NCBI RefSeq assembly: GCF_002091755.1
Contig: NZ_BDAI01000003.1
Span: 248,001 to 312,000, forward strand
DNA length: 64,000 nucleotides
DNA from: Pseudomonas nitroreducens NBRC 12694
GTDB lineage: Bacteria > Pseudomonadota > Gammaproteobacteria > Pseudomonadales > Pseudomonadaceae
Direction of reading: 5' to 3'
Position numbers and translations under genes: made by a program
Part shown: positions 8,056 to 16,791 of the stretch, piece after piece
Position numbering within the stretch: the stretch's first letter is position 1
Layout: the number at the start of each line of letters is the position of its first letter
The notes under the pieces: model-generated
What the model was told of the DNA's origin: nothing
Databases searched by the model: none
What the model saw: the letters and a program-made list of their open reading frames with translations, nothing else

Positions 8056-9240
8056 ATGCCGTTTGCCCGCCGTTTGCCCGTCGCGCTTGTTGTCGTTGGG
8101 TTGCCAGTCCTGTTCGCCAGCGGAGTACGGGCGGACGACAAGCCCGCAGCAGCGGCACCACCCCCTCCTGCGGTGACCATCGAAGTGGCGAAGAGCGCGC
8201 CGGTACCGATGACATTGGAATATTCGGCACGTACCGCCGGCTATCGCGAGGTGGAAGTGCGGGCGCAGGTCAGCGGCATCCTGCAGCGGCGTACCTACGA
8301 GGAAGGTCGGCCGGTGAAGGCGGGGCAAGTACTGTTCCGTATCGATCCACGCCCATACCAGGCGGCGCTCGGCCAGGCCCAGGGCTCGCTGGCCCAGGCC
8401 CAGGCGCGTTACCGCCAGACCGACCGCGACCTGCGGCGCATCCGTGAATTGCAGAAGAAGGGCTTCGCCAGCGAGAGCGAACTGGATCGCTACATCTCCA
8501 ACTTCGAGCAGGCCAAGGCCGATGTCGAAGCCGCCCGCGCCAACGTGCAGGCCAAGCAGATCGACCTCAACTACACCACCGTGACCGCGCCGATCTCCGG
8601 CATGGCGAGCAAGGAAGTGCGCTCCGAAGGCAGCCTGGTGGCCGCCGCCGACCCCAATTCCAGCCTGCTGACCAAGCTCACCCAGCTCGATCCGGTCTAT
8701 GTCAACTTCGCCTACCCGGACACCGAGGCCGCGCGCCTGCGCGACGGGGTGCAGAGCGGCAAGCTGAGTCTGCCGAGTGGGGGCAAGCTGGCGGCTGAGC
8801 TGCGCTTCGGCGACGGCAGCAAATACCCCATCGACGGCGTGGTCGACTTCACCGATAGCTTCGTCAACACCGGCACTGGCACGGTAAATGCCCGCGCCGT
8901 GGTGCCCAATCCGGATAACCAGCTGATTCCCGGCCAGTTCGTCCGCGTGCTGATCAAGGGCATCACCCGCAAGGCCGCCGTGACCGTTCCCGAGCGCGCC
9001 CTGGCCCAGGGGCCACGCGGCACCTTCGTCTATGTCGTGGACAAGGACGGCTTCGCCCGTGTGCGCCAGGTGACCACCAACCAGACCGTGAACGGTCGCT
9101 GGATCATCGATGCCGGCGTGGATGACGGTGACCACGTCATCGTCGAGGGCATTCCGAAAGTGCGGCCCGACCAACCGGTCAAGGCCAGCGAGGCAGCACC
9201 GCAGGCTCCCGCGCCGCAACCCGCCCAGGCACAGTCCTAA
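8056..9240 (+). CDS. RND efflux periplasmic adaptor (membrane fusion protein)
   Basis: 394 aa. Signal peptide (about 1-26, ending GVRA-DD) without a lipobox Cys, so probably anchored differently from MexA. The adaptor layout is visible: first half-lipoyl (VRAQVSGILQRRTYEEGRPVKAGQVLFRIDPRPY), alpha-hairpin (about 95-165), second half-lipoyl (DLNYTTVTAPISGMASKEVRSEG), then beta-barrel and membrane-proximal domains (PGQFVRVLIKG) and an Ala/Pro/Gln-rich tail. It links the inner-membrane pump to an outer-membrane channel. GGAGAGG precedes the ATG. The pump gene follows after 12 bp. No OprM-like gene follows, so an outer-membrane partner must be shared. Confidence 0.92.
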   Translation: MPFARRLPVALVVVGLPVLFASGVRADDKPAAAAPPPPAVTIEVAKSAPVPMTLEYSARTAGYREVEVRAQVSGILQRRTYEEGRPVKAGQVLFRIDPRPYQAALGQAQGSLAQAQARYRQTDRDLRRIRELQKKGFASESELDRYISNFEQAKADVEAARANVQAKQIDLNYTTVTAPISGMASKEVRSEGSLVAAADPNSSLLTKLTQLDPVYVNFAYPDTEAARLRDGVQSGKLSLPSGGKLAAELRFGDGSKYPIDGVVDFTDSFVNTGTGTVNARAVVPNPDNQLIPGQFVRVLIKGITRKAAVTVPERALAQGPRGTFVYVVDKDGFARVRQVTTNQTVNGRWIIDAGVDDGDHVIVEGIPKVRPDQPVKASEAAPQAPAPQPAQAQS

Positions 9241-9252
9241 GGAGCGCTCATC

Positions 9253-12200
9253 GTGATCTCGCGCTTCTTCATTGAACGTCCCGTGTTCGCGATGGTGATT
9301 TCCATCGTGATCCTGCTCGCCGGCCTTGTCGCCATGCGCGCATTGCCCATCGCCCAGTACCCGGAAATCGTGCCACCGCAGGTCTCGGTGACCGCGGCCT
9401 ATCCCGGCGCCAGCTCCCAGGTAATCGCCGAAACCGTGGCCGCGCCGCTGGAGCAGGAAATCAACGGCGTCGAAGGCATGATCTACCAGCTGTCGAACTC
9501 CGACAGCAGCGGTGCCATGAGTCTGACCGTGTACTTCGAGGTCGGCACCGATCCCGACCAGGCGACCATCGACGTCAACAACAAGGTGCAGGCCGCGCTG
9601 GCCAAGCTGCCCGAGGAAGTGCGCCGGCAGGGCGTGCAGGTGGAGAAGAAGTCCTCCGACATCCTGCAGGTGGTGACCCTGTATTCGCCGGACAACTCCC
9701 GCGACCCGATCTTCATCAGCAACTACGCGCTGATCAACGTCATCGACGACCTCAAGCGGATCCCCGGCGTCGGCGACGTCAGCCAGTTCGGCTCCAAGGA
9801 CTACTCCATGCGCATCTGGCTGCGGCCGGACAAGCTGGCGCAGTACAATATGACGCCCACGGATGTGGTGAATGCGATCCGCGAGCAGAACTCGCAGTTC
9901 GCCGCCGGCAGCTTCGGCCAGCAGCCGATGAAGGAGCCGCAGGACTTCACCTACATGGCCACGGCCCAGGGTCGTTTCACCGATCCCAAGGAGTTCGAGA
10001 ACGTCATCCTGCGCAGCGACCAGACTGGCGCCAGCCTGTTGCTCAAGGACGTGGCGAGGGTGGAGTTGGGGGCGCAGGACTACTCCCTGGTGACCTCGCT
10101 CAATGGTCAGCAGAACGCTGCCTTCGGCATCTACCTGCAACCGGGCGCCAACGCGCTGGACACCGCCCAGGCCGTGCGTGATCACATGGCGGCGCTGGCC
10201 AAGCGCTTTCCCGAGGGCATCACCTTCAAGATTCCCTACGACACCACTACCTTCGTGAAGGTCTCCATCGAGGAAGTGATCCACACCTTCATCGAAGCGC
10301 TGATCCTCGTGATGATCGTCGTCTACGTGTTCCTGCAGAGCTTCCGCGCCACACTGATCCCGGTGCTGGCGATTCCCGTGTCCCTGATCGGCACCTTCGC
10401 CGGCATGTACCTGCTGGGCTTCTCCATCAACCTGCTGTCGTTGTTCGGCATGGTGCTGGCCATCGGCATCGTGGTGGACGATGCCATCGTGGTGCTGGAG
10501 AACGTCGAGCGGGTCATGCGCACCGAGAAGCTCGGACCTAAGGAGGCGGCGATCAAGGCGATGGAGGAAGTGACCGGACCGATCGTCGCCATCGTGCTGG
10601 TGCTCTGTGCGGTATTCATTCCTGTCGGCTTCCTCGGCGGTCTGGCCGGACAGATGTACCAGCAGTTCGCGATCACCATCGCGGTTTCCGTGGTGATTTC
10701 CGGCATCGTCGCTCTGACGCTGTCGCCCGCGCTCTGCGCGCTGATCCTCAAGCCGGAGCACAAGGAGCCTGCCGCGCCGTTCCGCTGGTTCAACCGGGTG
10801 TTCGAGCGGGCCACCAACGGTTACGGTGCGGGCGTGCAGTTCTTCCTCAAGCGCGCCATCCTCGGCCTGGTACTGTTCGCCGGAATGGTGGCGTTGCTGG
10901 TGGTCCTTTTCGGCCGCGTACCTGGCTCGCTCGTCCCCGATGAAGACCAGGGCTACGTGATCAACGCCTACTTCCTGCCGCCGGCCGCCTCGCTGAGCCG
11001 CACCGAGAAGCTCACCGGCGACGTGACCCAGCAACTGATGAAGAATCCTGCGGTGCAGGACGTGGTGACCTTCGCTGGTTTCGACATCCTAACCTTCGGC
11101 ACCCGCAGCAACGCCGGGGTCTCTTTCGTTCCGCTCAAGGACTGGAAGGAGCGCACCACGCCGGAAACCGACGCGCGCAACCTGACCCATGAATTCATGA
11201 AGATGGGTGCTTCGCAGGAAGACGGCGTCGTCATGTCGTTCAACCCGCCGCCCATCACCGGCATGAGCACCACCGGCGGCTTCGAGGCCTACATCCAGGA
11301 CCGCAGCGGCGGCACCTCCGAGCAGCTCGAGGAGGTGACCATGAAGTTCCTCGCCGCCGCGGCAAAGCGCCCGGAGCTGGCGGGGGTCAATACCACCTTC
11401 AACGCCAACGTGCCGCAGTACTACATCGATCTGGACCGCACCAAGGCGCGTTCGCTGGGCGTGGCGATCAACGACGTGTTCACCGCCATGCAGTCCACCT
11501 TCGGCAGCTATTACGTCAACGACTTCACCCTCTACGGGCGGACCTGGCAGGTCACCCTGGAGTCGGAGCCGGAGTTCCGCCGTAAGCCGGAGGACCTGAG
11601 CCAGGTCTTCGTGCGTGCCTCCACCGGCGATCTGGTGCCGCTGTCGACGCTGGTCTCGGTCAAGCGCGTCCTTGGTCCTGATTCCTACGCGCGCTTCAAC
11701 GTGTTCCCGGCGGCCAAGCTGCTTGGCGGCCCGGCGCCGGGCTACAGCTCGGGCCAGGCGCTGGCGGCGATGCAGGAGGTGGCGGACCAGGTGCTGGGCG
11801 AGGACTACTCGCTGGCGTGGATCGGCTCGGCCTACCAGGAGCTGGCGACCCAGGGCTCGGGCAGTACCGCGTTCATCTTCGGCCTGATCCTGGTGTTCCT
11901 CATCCTGGCTGCGCAGTACGAGCGCTGGACCCTGCCGCTGGCAGTGGTCACCGCGGTGCCCTTCGCGGTATTCGGGGCGATCCTGGCGATTTGGATCCGT
12001 GGTCTGGACAACGACGTGTACTTCCAGGTCGGCCTGGTAACCCTGATCGGCCTGGCGGCGAAGAACGCCATCCTGATCATCGAGTTCGCCGTGCTGTGCC
12101 GCGAAGAGCAGGGCATGGGCCCGATGGAAGCGGCACTGGAGGCGGCCAAGCTGCGCTTCCGCCCGATCGTCATGACCTCGCTGGCGTTCATCCTCGGTTG

Positions 12201-12405
12201 CGTGCCGCTGGCCATCAGCACCGGGGCCGGTTCGGCCAGCCGCCACTCCATCGGTACCGGGGTGATCGGCGGAATGCTGGCCGCGACCCTGCTGGCCACC
12301 TTCCTCATCCCGATGTTCTACATGCTGGTGGAGTCGGCTGCCGACAAACTCAGCGGCCGCAAGAACAAGGCCAAGCCCGCCGCAGAGGGGGCGCACGAGG
12401 CCTGA
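9253..12405 (+). CDS. HAE1-family RND multidrug efflux pump
   Basis: 1050 aa, GTG start with AAGGAGC at proper spacing. Twelve transmembrane helices with two large periplasmic loops. The proton-relay residues are present: the Asp pair in GIVVDDAIVVLENVER, and the Lys in GLAAKNAILIIEFA. Other family blocks: FIERPVFA at the N-terminus, DEDQGYVINAY in the second porter domain and RLRP-like LRFRPIVMTSLAFILG. Hydrophobic-amphiphilic exporters remove drugs, dyes and solvents. I cannot assign it to one named Mex pump; it shows MexF-like and AcrB-like features. Confidence 0.93.
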   Translation: MISRFFIERPVFAMVISIVILLAGLVAMRALPIAQYPEIVPPQVSVTAAYPGASSQVIAETVAAPLEQEINGVEGMIYQLSNSDSSGAMSLTVYFEVGTDPDQATIDVNNKVQAALAKLPEEVRRQGVQVEKKSSDILQVVTLYSPDNSRDPIFISNYALINVIDDLKRIPGVGDVSQFGSKDYSMRIWLRPDKLAQYNMTPTDVVNAIREQNSQFAAGSFGQQPMKEPQDFTYMATAQGRFTDPKEFENVILRSDQTGASLLLKDVARVELGAQDYSLVTSLNGQQNAAFGIYLQPGANALDTAQAVRDHMAALAKRFPEGITFKIPYDTTTFVKVSIEEVIHTFIEALILVMIVVYVFLQSFRATLIPVLAIPVSLIGTFAGMYLLGFSINLLSLFGMVLAIGIVVDDAIVVLENVERVMRTEKLGPKEAAIKAMEEVTGPIVAIVLVLCAVFIPVGFLGGLAGQMYQQFAITIAVSVVISGIVALTLSPALCALILKPEHKEPAAPFRWFNRVFERATNGYGAGVQFFLKRAILGLVLFAGMVALLVVLFGRVPGSLVPDEDQGYVINAYFLPPAASLSRTEKLTGDVTQQLMKNPAVQDVVTFAGFDILTFGTRSNAGVSFVPLKDWKERTTPETDARNLTHEFMKMGASQEDGVVMSFNPPPITGMSTTGGFEAYIQDRSGGTSEQLEEVTMKFLAAAAKRPELAGVNTTFNANVPQYYIDLDRTKARSLGVAINDVFTAMQSTFGSYYVNDFTLYGRTWQVTLESEPEFRRKPEDLSQVFVRASTGDLVPLSTLVSVKRVLGPDSYARFNVFPAAKLLGGPAPGYSSGQALAAMQEVADQVLGEDYSLAWIGSAYQELATQGSGSTAFIFGLILVFLILAAQYERWTLPLAVVTAVPFAVFGAILAIWIRGLDNDVYFQVGLVTLIGLAAKNAILIIEFAVLCREEQGMGPMEAALEAAKLRFRPIVMTSLAFILGCVPLAISTGAGSASRHSIGTGVIGGMLAATLLATFLIPMFYMLVESAADKLSGRKNKAKPAAEGAHEA

Positions 12406-12411
12406 GGTGCC

Positions 12412-12442
12412 GACAGGTCCGGCTGCGCCAGCCGGGCCTGTC
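12412..12442 (+). terminator. hairpin after the RND operon
   Basis: GACAGGTCCGGCTG / CAGCCGGGCCTGTC around a CGC loop, seven bases after the pump stop. There is no clean T tract (CCTCCCTTTG follows), so termination efficiency is uncertain. Confidence 0.5.
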
Positions 12443-12604
12443 CCTCCCTTTGTTCCGGGAGTTGCTTAGGGAGCTTGCTAATTTTCCGGCGCTCGCCACA
12501 ATGCATGGCTTCGCTGCGCCATCCGTGCGCGCCAACCCGTTATCCACACCGAACTGCCCGCGCTGCGCAGCGCCATTCGGCGACCCGGCGTGATCAGGTG
12601 ATCC

Positions 12605-13780
12605 ATGAACCTCCGCATCCTGCTGATCCTCGGCGCCCTGAGCGCCTTCGGGCCCATGGCCATCGACTTCTACCTGCCCAGTTTCCCCACGCTGGCGCAG
12701 GCTTTCGGTACCGACGTCGAGCATGTGCAGTTGAGCCTGTCCGCCTACTTCGCCGGCCTCGCCATCGGCCAATTGCTCTACGGCCCGCTGGCCGACCGCG
12801 TCGGCCGGCGCATCCCGCTGCTGTTGGGGGTGAGCATCTTTACCCTGGCGTCCGTTGCCTGCGCCGTCGCGCCGAATCTGGAATGGCTGATCGGCGCGCG
12901 CTTCGTCCAGGCACTGGGCGGCTGCGCGGGGATGGTGATCTCGCGGGCGGTGGTGCGTGACCTGTGCGACCCGGTCGCCGCCGCCAAGGCCTTCTCGCAA
13001 CTGATGCTGGTGATGGGGCTGGCGCCGATCCTGGCGCCATTGGGAGGCGGATTGCTGCTCAGCCTGTCCGGCTGGCAATCGATCTTCCTGACGCTCACGC
13101 TGTTCAGCGCCCTCGCTGGTGGGGCCATCGCGCTGTGGCTGCCGGAGACGATTCCGGCCGGGCCGCGCGCTCCGTTGCGGGGCGCGCTGGGGCAGTATCG
13201 GGCGCTGTTCCGCGACCGTTCCTTCATTACCTACGCACTCACCGGCGGGGTGGCCATCGCCGGGATGTTCTCCTACATCGCCGGGTCGCCTTTCATCTTC
13301 ATCCAACTCTACGGCGTGCCGGCCGAGCACTATGGCTGGATCTTCGGCAGCAATGCTGCCGGCTTCATCCTGATGGCACAGGTCAACGCACGGCTGCTGC
13401 GCTATCGCGGGCCGGGATTCTGGCTGCGCCGGGCGGTGTGGGTGTACTTCGGTTGCGGGGCCGCACTGCTGGTGATCACCCTGTTCCGGCCCGAGCACCT
13501 GTGGCCGTTGCTGATTCCTCTCTTCGGCGCCATTGCCAGCCTGGGCTTCCTGATGCCCAACTCCTCGGCCTGCGCCATGGCCAGCCAGGGCCGCCACGCG
13601 GGCAGCGCCTCGGCGCTGATGGGCAGCCTGCAGTTCACCGTAGCGGCCGGCGCCTCGGCGCTGGTCGGTGCGCTGCACGACGGCACCGCGCTGCCCATGG
13701 CGGTCGTCATCACCACCTGCAGCCTGGTGGCTGCGGTGCTGGGCTGGCTGAGCGGGCAGATCAGCGAGCGCGCCGCCTGA
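12605..13780 (+). CDS. Bcr/CflA-family MFS drug exporter
   Basis: 391 aa, twelve hydrophobic segments. The opening LGALSAFGPMAIDFYLPSFP and the motif-A loop GPLADRVGRRIPLL are characteristic of the Bcr/CflA subfamily, as is QALGGCAGMVISRAVVRDL. Members export bicyclomycin, chloramphenicol, sulfonamides or cysteine. It follows the RND operon after 200 bp with its own start; in PAO1 a similar transporter (PA3573) sits beside nalD, so this gene is probably the ancestral neighbour and the RND pair the extra element. Confidence 0.88.
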   Translation: MNLRILLILGALSAFGPMAIDFYLPSFPTLAQAFGTDVEHVQLSLSAYFAGLAIGQLLYGPLADRVGRRIPLLLGVSIFTLASVACAVAPNLEWLIGARFVQALGGCAGMVISRAVVRDLCDPVAAAKAFSQLMLVMGLAPILAPLGGGLLLSLSGWQSIFLTLTLFSALAGGAIALWLPETIPAGPRAPLRGALGQYRALFRDRSFITYALTGGVAIAGMFSYIAGSPFIFIQLYGVPAEHYGWIFGSNAAGFILMAQVNARLLRYRGPGFWLRRAVWVYFGCGAALLVITLFRPEHLWPLLIPLFGAIASLGFLMPNSSACAMASQGRHAGSASALMGSLQFTVAAGASALVGALHDGTALPMAVVITTCSLVAAVLGWLSGQISERAA

Positions 13781-13957
13781 TCAACTGGCGCGTTGCACCA
13801 ACTCGGGCAACTGGTGCGGCGCCTTCAGGCGCGCCTCGAGGGTAGCGACGAAACTTCGCGCCTCGAGCTCGCTGCGGAAGCGTACCGCCTGCTGGTCGAG
13901 GCAGACTTCCCACGGCTGGTCTTTGCGGAGGCTGGACGGACGGACGAGGATGTTCAT
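13781..13957 (-). CDS. small conserved hypothetical protein (58 aa)
   Basis: Reads MNILVRPSSLRKDQPWEVCL... ending in PELVQRAS. An upstream in-frame GTG at 13966 would add three residues, but the ATG has GGGGTGAG at better spacing. The layout (DQPWEVCLDQQAVRFRSELEARSF) resembles small DUF2188-like proteins in which a WEV strand precedes a helix. It abuts the MFS gene end to end on the opposite strand (stop codons adjacent). Function unknown. Confidence 0.6.
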   Translation of the reverse strand: MNILVRPSSLRKDQPWEVCLDQQAVRFRSELEARSFVATLEARLKAPHQLPELVQRAS

Positions 13958-14259
13958 GGTGCTCACCCCTGTGCAGTCAGGTGAAAAGGGACCCTCAGTG
14001 TAGTCCTGTCATATGGCGGTAGCAGGTGCGACCTGTGGTCGCCGACATGCGGTGGCGCCGTGCCCGATTCTTCCTTCAGCCCCGTGGTAGACAGCCTCGG
14101 CCGCCGACGTGCCGCTTCGCTGAAAAATCCTGAAAAGCAATGGCGCCGGATCTGCTACCAGGGCGACGACGGAACTACGACCAAAGGTTGATGGTGGGGC
14201 CGCGATCCCCGTCCATACTCGTTGTTCGACCTCGATAACAACAATAAGAGGCAGTGACG
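13958..14259 (+). promoter_or_regulatory. 300-bp upstream region of prpE with Crc/Hfq-type CA motif
   Basis: No gene is visible. Just before the ribosome binding site AAGAGG, AACAACAA (14237-14244) and the overlapping AACAATAA fit the catabolite-activity motif AANAANAA bound by Hfq-Crc in Pseudomonas. The rest is GC-rich with short AT patches (TGAAAAATCCTGAAAAG near 14120) and no identifiable promoter that I can assign with confidence. Confidence 0.5.
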
Positions 14260-16155
14260 ATGAGTTACCGGCAGTCCCATGACCGTTCCATCGCGGATCC
14301 CTCCGCCTTCTGGGCCGAGCAGGCCGGCCGCGTGGCCTGGTACCGCGCGCCGCAGGATACCCTGCAAGCCCTGCCCGACGGCAGCCACCGTTGGTTCGCC
14401 GATGGCCGCCTGAACACCTGCTACCTCGCCCTCGATCGGCAGATCGAACTGGGCCGCGGCCACCAGGCCGCGCTGATCTACGACTCCCCTGTGACCCAGA
14501 CCCAGCAGCGCTTCAGCTACCTGGAGTTGCGCGATGAGGTCGCACGCCTGGCCGGCGCCTTGCGCGCGCTCGGCGTGGAGAAAGGCGACGGGGTGATCAT
14601 CTACATGCCGATGGTGCCCCAGGCGGCCATGGCGATGCTGGCCTGCGCCCGGCTGGGCGCCGTGCATTCGGTGGTATTCGGTGGCTTCGCGCCGCACGAA
14701 CTGGCGCTGCGTATCGATGACGCGAGGCCCAAGCTGGTGCTCACCGCCTCCTGCGGGCTGGAGTTCGAGCGGGTCATCGAATACAAGCCGCTGGTGGACA
14801 AGGCCCTGGAACTGGCCACCCATCAACCGGCGCACGTGCTGGTGCTGCAGCGTCCGCAGGCGATGGCCGAGCTGCGCGCCGGCCGAGACCTGGACTGGCG
14901 CGAGACACTGGTCCACGCGCAGCCGGCTGACCCGGTGGAAGTGGCCAGCGGCGACCCGCTGTACATCATGTACACCTCCGGCACCACGGGAAAACCCAAG
15001 GGCATCGTGCGTGACAACGGCGGCCACGCCGTGGCGCTGAGCTATGCGCTGCCGACCATCTTCGGTCTGCAGCCGGGGGATGTCTGGTGGGGCGTTTCCG
15101 ACGTCGGCTGGGTGGTCGGCCACTCGCTGATCGTCTACGGCCCCTTGATGAACGGCTGCACCACGGTGTTCTACGAGGGCAAACCGGTACGCACGCCGGA
15201 CGCCGGCAGCTACTGGCGGGTGATCGAGGAGCACAAGGTCAACAGCCTGTTCTGCGCGCCCACGGCGATCCGCGCGATCCGCAAGGAAGACCCGCAGGGC
15301 GAGCTGCTCAAGCGCCATGACCTGAGCTCGCTGCGGCACCTGTTCCTGGCCGGCGAGAAGCTCGACAGCACCACCCAGCACTGGCTCGAGGAGCTGACCG
15401 GCAAACCGGTGCACGACCACTGGTGGCAGACCGAGACCGGCTGGCCGGTGACGGCGCCTTGCACGGGCCATGGCGACCACGACCTGCGCGCCGGCTCCAC
15501 CAACCGCGCGGTGCCCGGCTACGACGTGAAGGTCGTGGACGACGAAGGCCGACTGCTGGGACCGAACGAACAGGGCTCCATCGTCATCGCCCTGCCGTTG
15601 CCCCCCGGTTGTGCGCAGACGCTTTGGAACGATCATCCGCGCTACCTGCAGGCCTACCTGAAGACCTATCCCGGCTACTACCACACCGGCGACGGTGGCT
15701 ACGTGGACGAGGAAGGCTTCGTCTACATCATGGGGCGCACCGACGACGTGATTAACGTCTCCGGTCACCGCCTGTCCACCGGTGAGATGGAGGAGTTGCT
15801 GGCGCTGCACGATGCTGTCGCCGAGTGCGCGGTGATCGCCGTGCAGGACGACCTCAAGGGCCATGTACCGGTGGGACTGGTGGTGCTCAAGGACGGCGTA
15901 CAGGTCACCGAGGGCCACCTGCAGCGTGAGCTGGTGGCGCTGGTGCGCGAGCGCCTCGGCGCACTGGCCTGCTTCCAGCGTGCGGTGGTGGTGAAGCGGC
16001 TGCCGAAGACCCGCTCGGGCAAGATCCTCCGCGCCGTACTGCGCAAGATCGCCGACGGCGAAAGCTACGTGCCGCCTTCGACCATCGATGATCCAGCCAT
16101 CCTCGGCGAGATCGCCGAGCGCCTGGGCCAGGCAGGCTTGGCGAAGGCCGGCTGA
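14260..16155 (+). CDS. prpE: PrpE-type propionyl/acetyl-CoA synthetase
   Basis: 631 aa from ATG 14260; a GTG two codons earlier is possible. ANL-superfamily adenylating enzyme: P-loop YTSGTTGKPKG near residue 240, DVGWVVGHSLIVYGPL, the WWQTETGWP motif near 388, DDVINVSGHRLSTGE hinge and the acetylation site PKTRSGKILR near 585. It activates propionate or short acyl acids with ATP and CoA. YIMYTSGTTG followed by KPKGIVRDNGGHAVAL is typical of PrpE rather than Acs. The CA motif at its ribosome binding site suggests catabolite repression. It is monocistronic, closed by a strong terminator. Confidence 0.88.
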   Translation: MSYRQSHDRSIADPSAFWAEQAGRVAWYRAPQDTLQALPDGSHRWFADGRLNTCYLALDRQIELGRGHQAALIYDSPVTQTQQRFSYLELRDEVARLAGALRALGVEKGDGVIIYMPMVPQAAMAMLACARLGAVHSVVFGGFAPHELALRIDDARPKLVLTASCGLEFERVIEYKPLVDKALELATHQPAHVLVLQRPQAMAELRAGRDLDWRETLVHAQPADPVEVASGDPLYIMYTSGTTGKPKGIVRDNGGHAVALSYALPTIFGLQPGDVWWGVSDVGWVVGHSLIVYGPLMNGCTTVFYEGKPVRTPDAGSYWRVIEEHKVNSLFCAPTAIRAIRKEDPQGELLKRHDLSSLRHLFLAGEKLDSTTQHWLEELTGKPVHDHWWQTETGWPVTAPCTGHGDHDLRAGSTNRAVPGYDVKVVDDEGRLLGPNEQGSIVIALPLPPGCAQTLWNDHPRYLQAYLKTYPGYYHTGDGGYVDEEGFVYIMGRTDDVINVSGHRLSTGEMEELLALHDAVAECAVIAVQDDLKGHVPVGLVVLKDGVQVTEGHLQRELVALVRERLGALACFQRAVVVKRLPKTRSGKILRAVLRKIADGESYVPPSTIDDPAILGEIAERLGQAGLAKAG

Positions 16156-16190
16156 AATCCCACGACGCCGGCATGACCGGCGTATTTCCA

Positions 16191-16218
16191 GGGCCGCACG
16201 CGTTGCGGCCCTTTTTTT
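16191..16218 (+). terminator. intrinsic terminator of prpE
   Basis: GGGCCGCA, loop CGCGT, TGCGGCCC, followed by seven T; 35 bases after the stop codon. Confidence 0.9.
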
Positions 16219-16324
16219 GTCCGCCCGGCTTGCCCATACATCGCCCCAACCTTGGTCCGGCAGGAATAAAGACGTGTTGCCATCTAAGATAATGGCACCG
16301 TGCCTCTACTGGTCGTATCGCGCC

Positions 16325-16759
16325 ATGATCAACCGCCATTCCCTCGATGATGACGAACTTGAAGCGCTGCGCGATATCGCCTCCGTGGCACCGCGCAAGC
16401 CGGTGATCCTGGTGGTGGACAATGATCGCGCCGCGCTGGCCCGGCTTCGCCGGCTGGTGGAGGGCGCCGGAATGCGCTGCGTGACGGCCAGCAGTGCAGC
16501 GGAGGCATTGCGCCGCATTCTCCGCGATGAGTCGGCCCTCGACCTGCTGGTCAGCGGCCTGGGCCTGGAGCCCGATGGCCCCGGACTTGCGTTCATTCGC
16601 GAACTGAACCGGAGCGGCAGCTTTCTGCCCATCATCGTCCTGTCCGCGCCGATGCCGCTCGGTGAATCGCGCTTGGAGCCGCCCCTGAACGTGCTGGACT
16701 TCCTGCCTAAACCTGTGGATCCAGTGCTGTTCGTGAGCGCGTTAAGCCGCAGTTTCTAG
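16325..16759 (+). CDS. response-regulator-like protein with degenerate receiver domain
   Basis: 144 aa from the ATG giving MINRHSLDDDELEALRDI; an earlier in-frame ATG at 16292 would extend it by eleven residues. One receiver-like domain fills the protein: beta-1 VILVVDNDRAAL keeps an acidic position, beta-4 PIIVLSA keeps the Ser and beta-5 FLPKP keeps the Lys. At beta-3, where the phospho-accepting Asp normally sits, the sequence is DLLVSGLGL, so that Asp is missing. No output domain. Likely a phosphorylation-independent pseudo-receiver or adaptor. No histidine kinase gene lies near. Confidence 0.7.
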   Translation: MINRHSLDDDELEALRDIASVAPRKPVILVVDNDRAALARLRRLVEGAGMRCVTASSAAEALRRILRDESALDLLVSGLGLEPDGPGLAFIRELNRSGSFLPIIVLSAPMPLGESRLEPPLNVLDFLPKPVDPVLFVSALSRSF

Positions 16760-16791
16760 GCGCAGACTCCAAGCCGATACGTCTCGGTGCC

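Noticed and set aside
8035..11034. 999-codon minus-strand frame opposite the RND genes
   Set aside because: Shadow frame, His/Gly/Asp-rich, no recognisable domain; the plus-strand genes have full motifs.
14155..15918. 587-codon minus-strand frame opposite prpE
   Set aside because: Shadow of a well-supported acyl-CoA synthetase gene.
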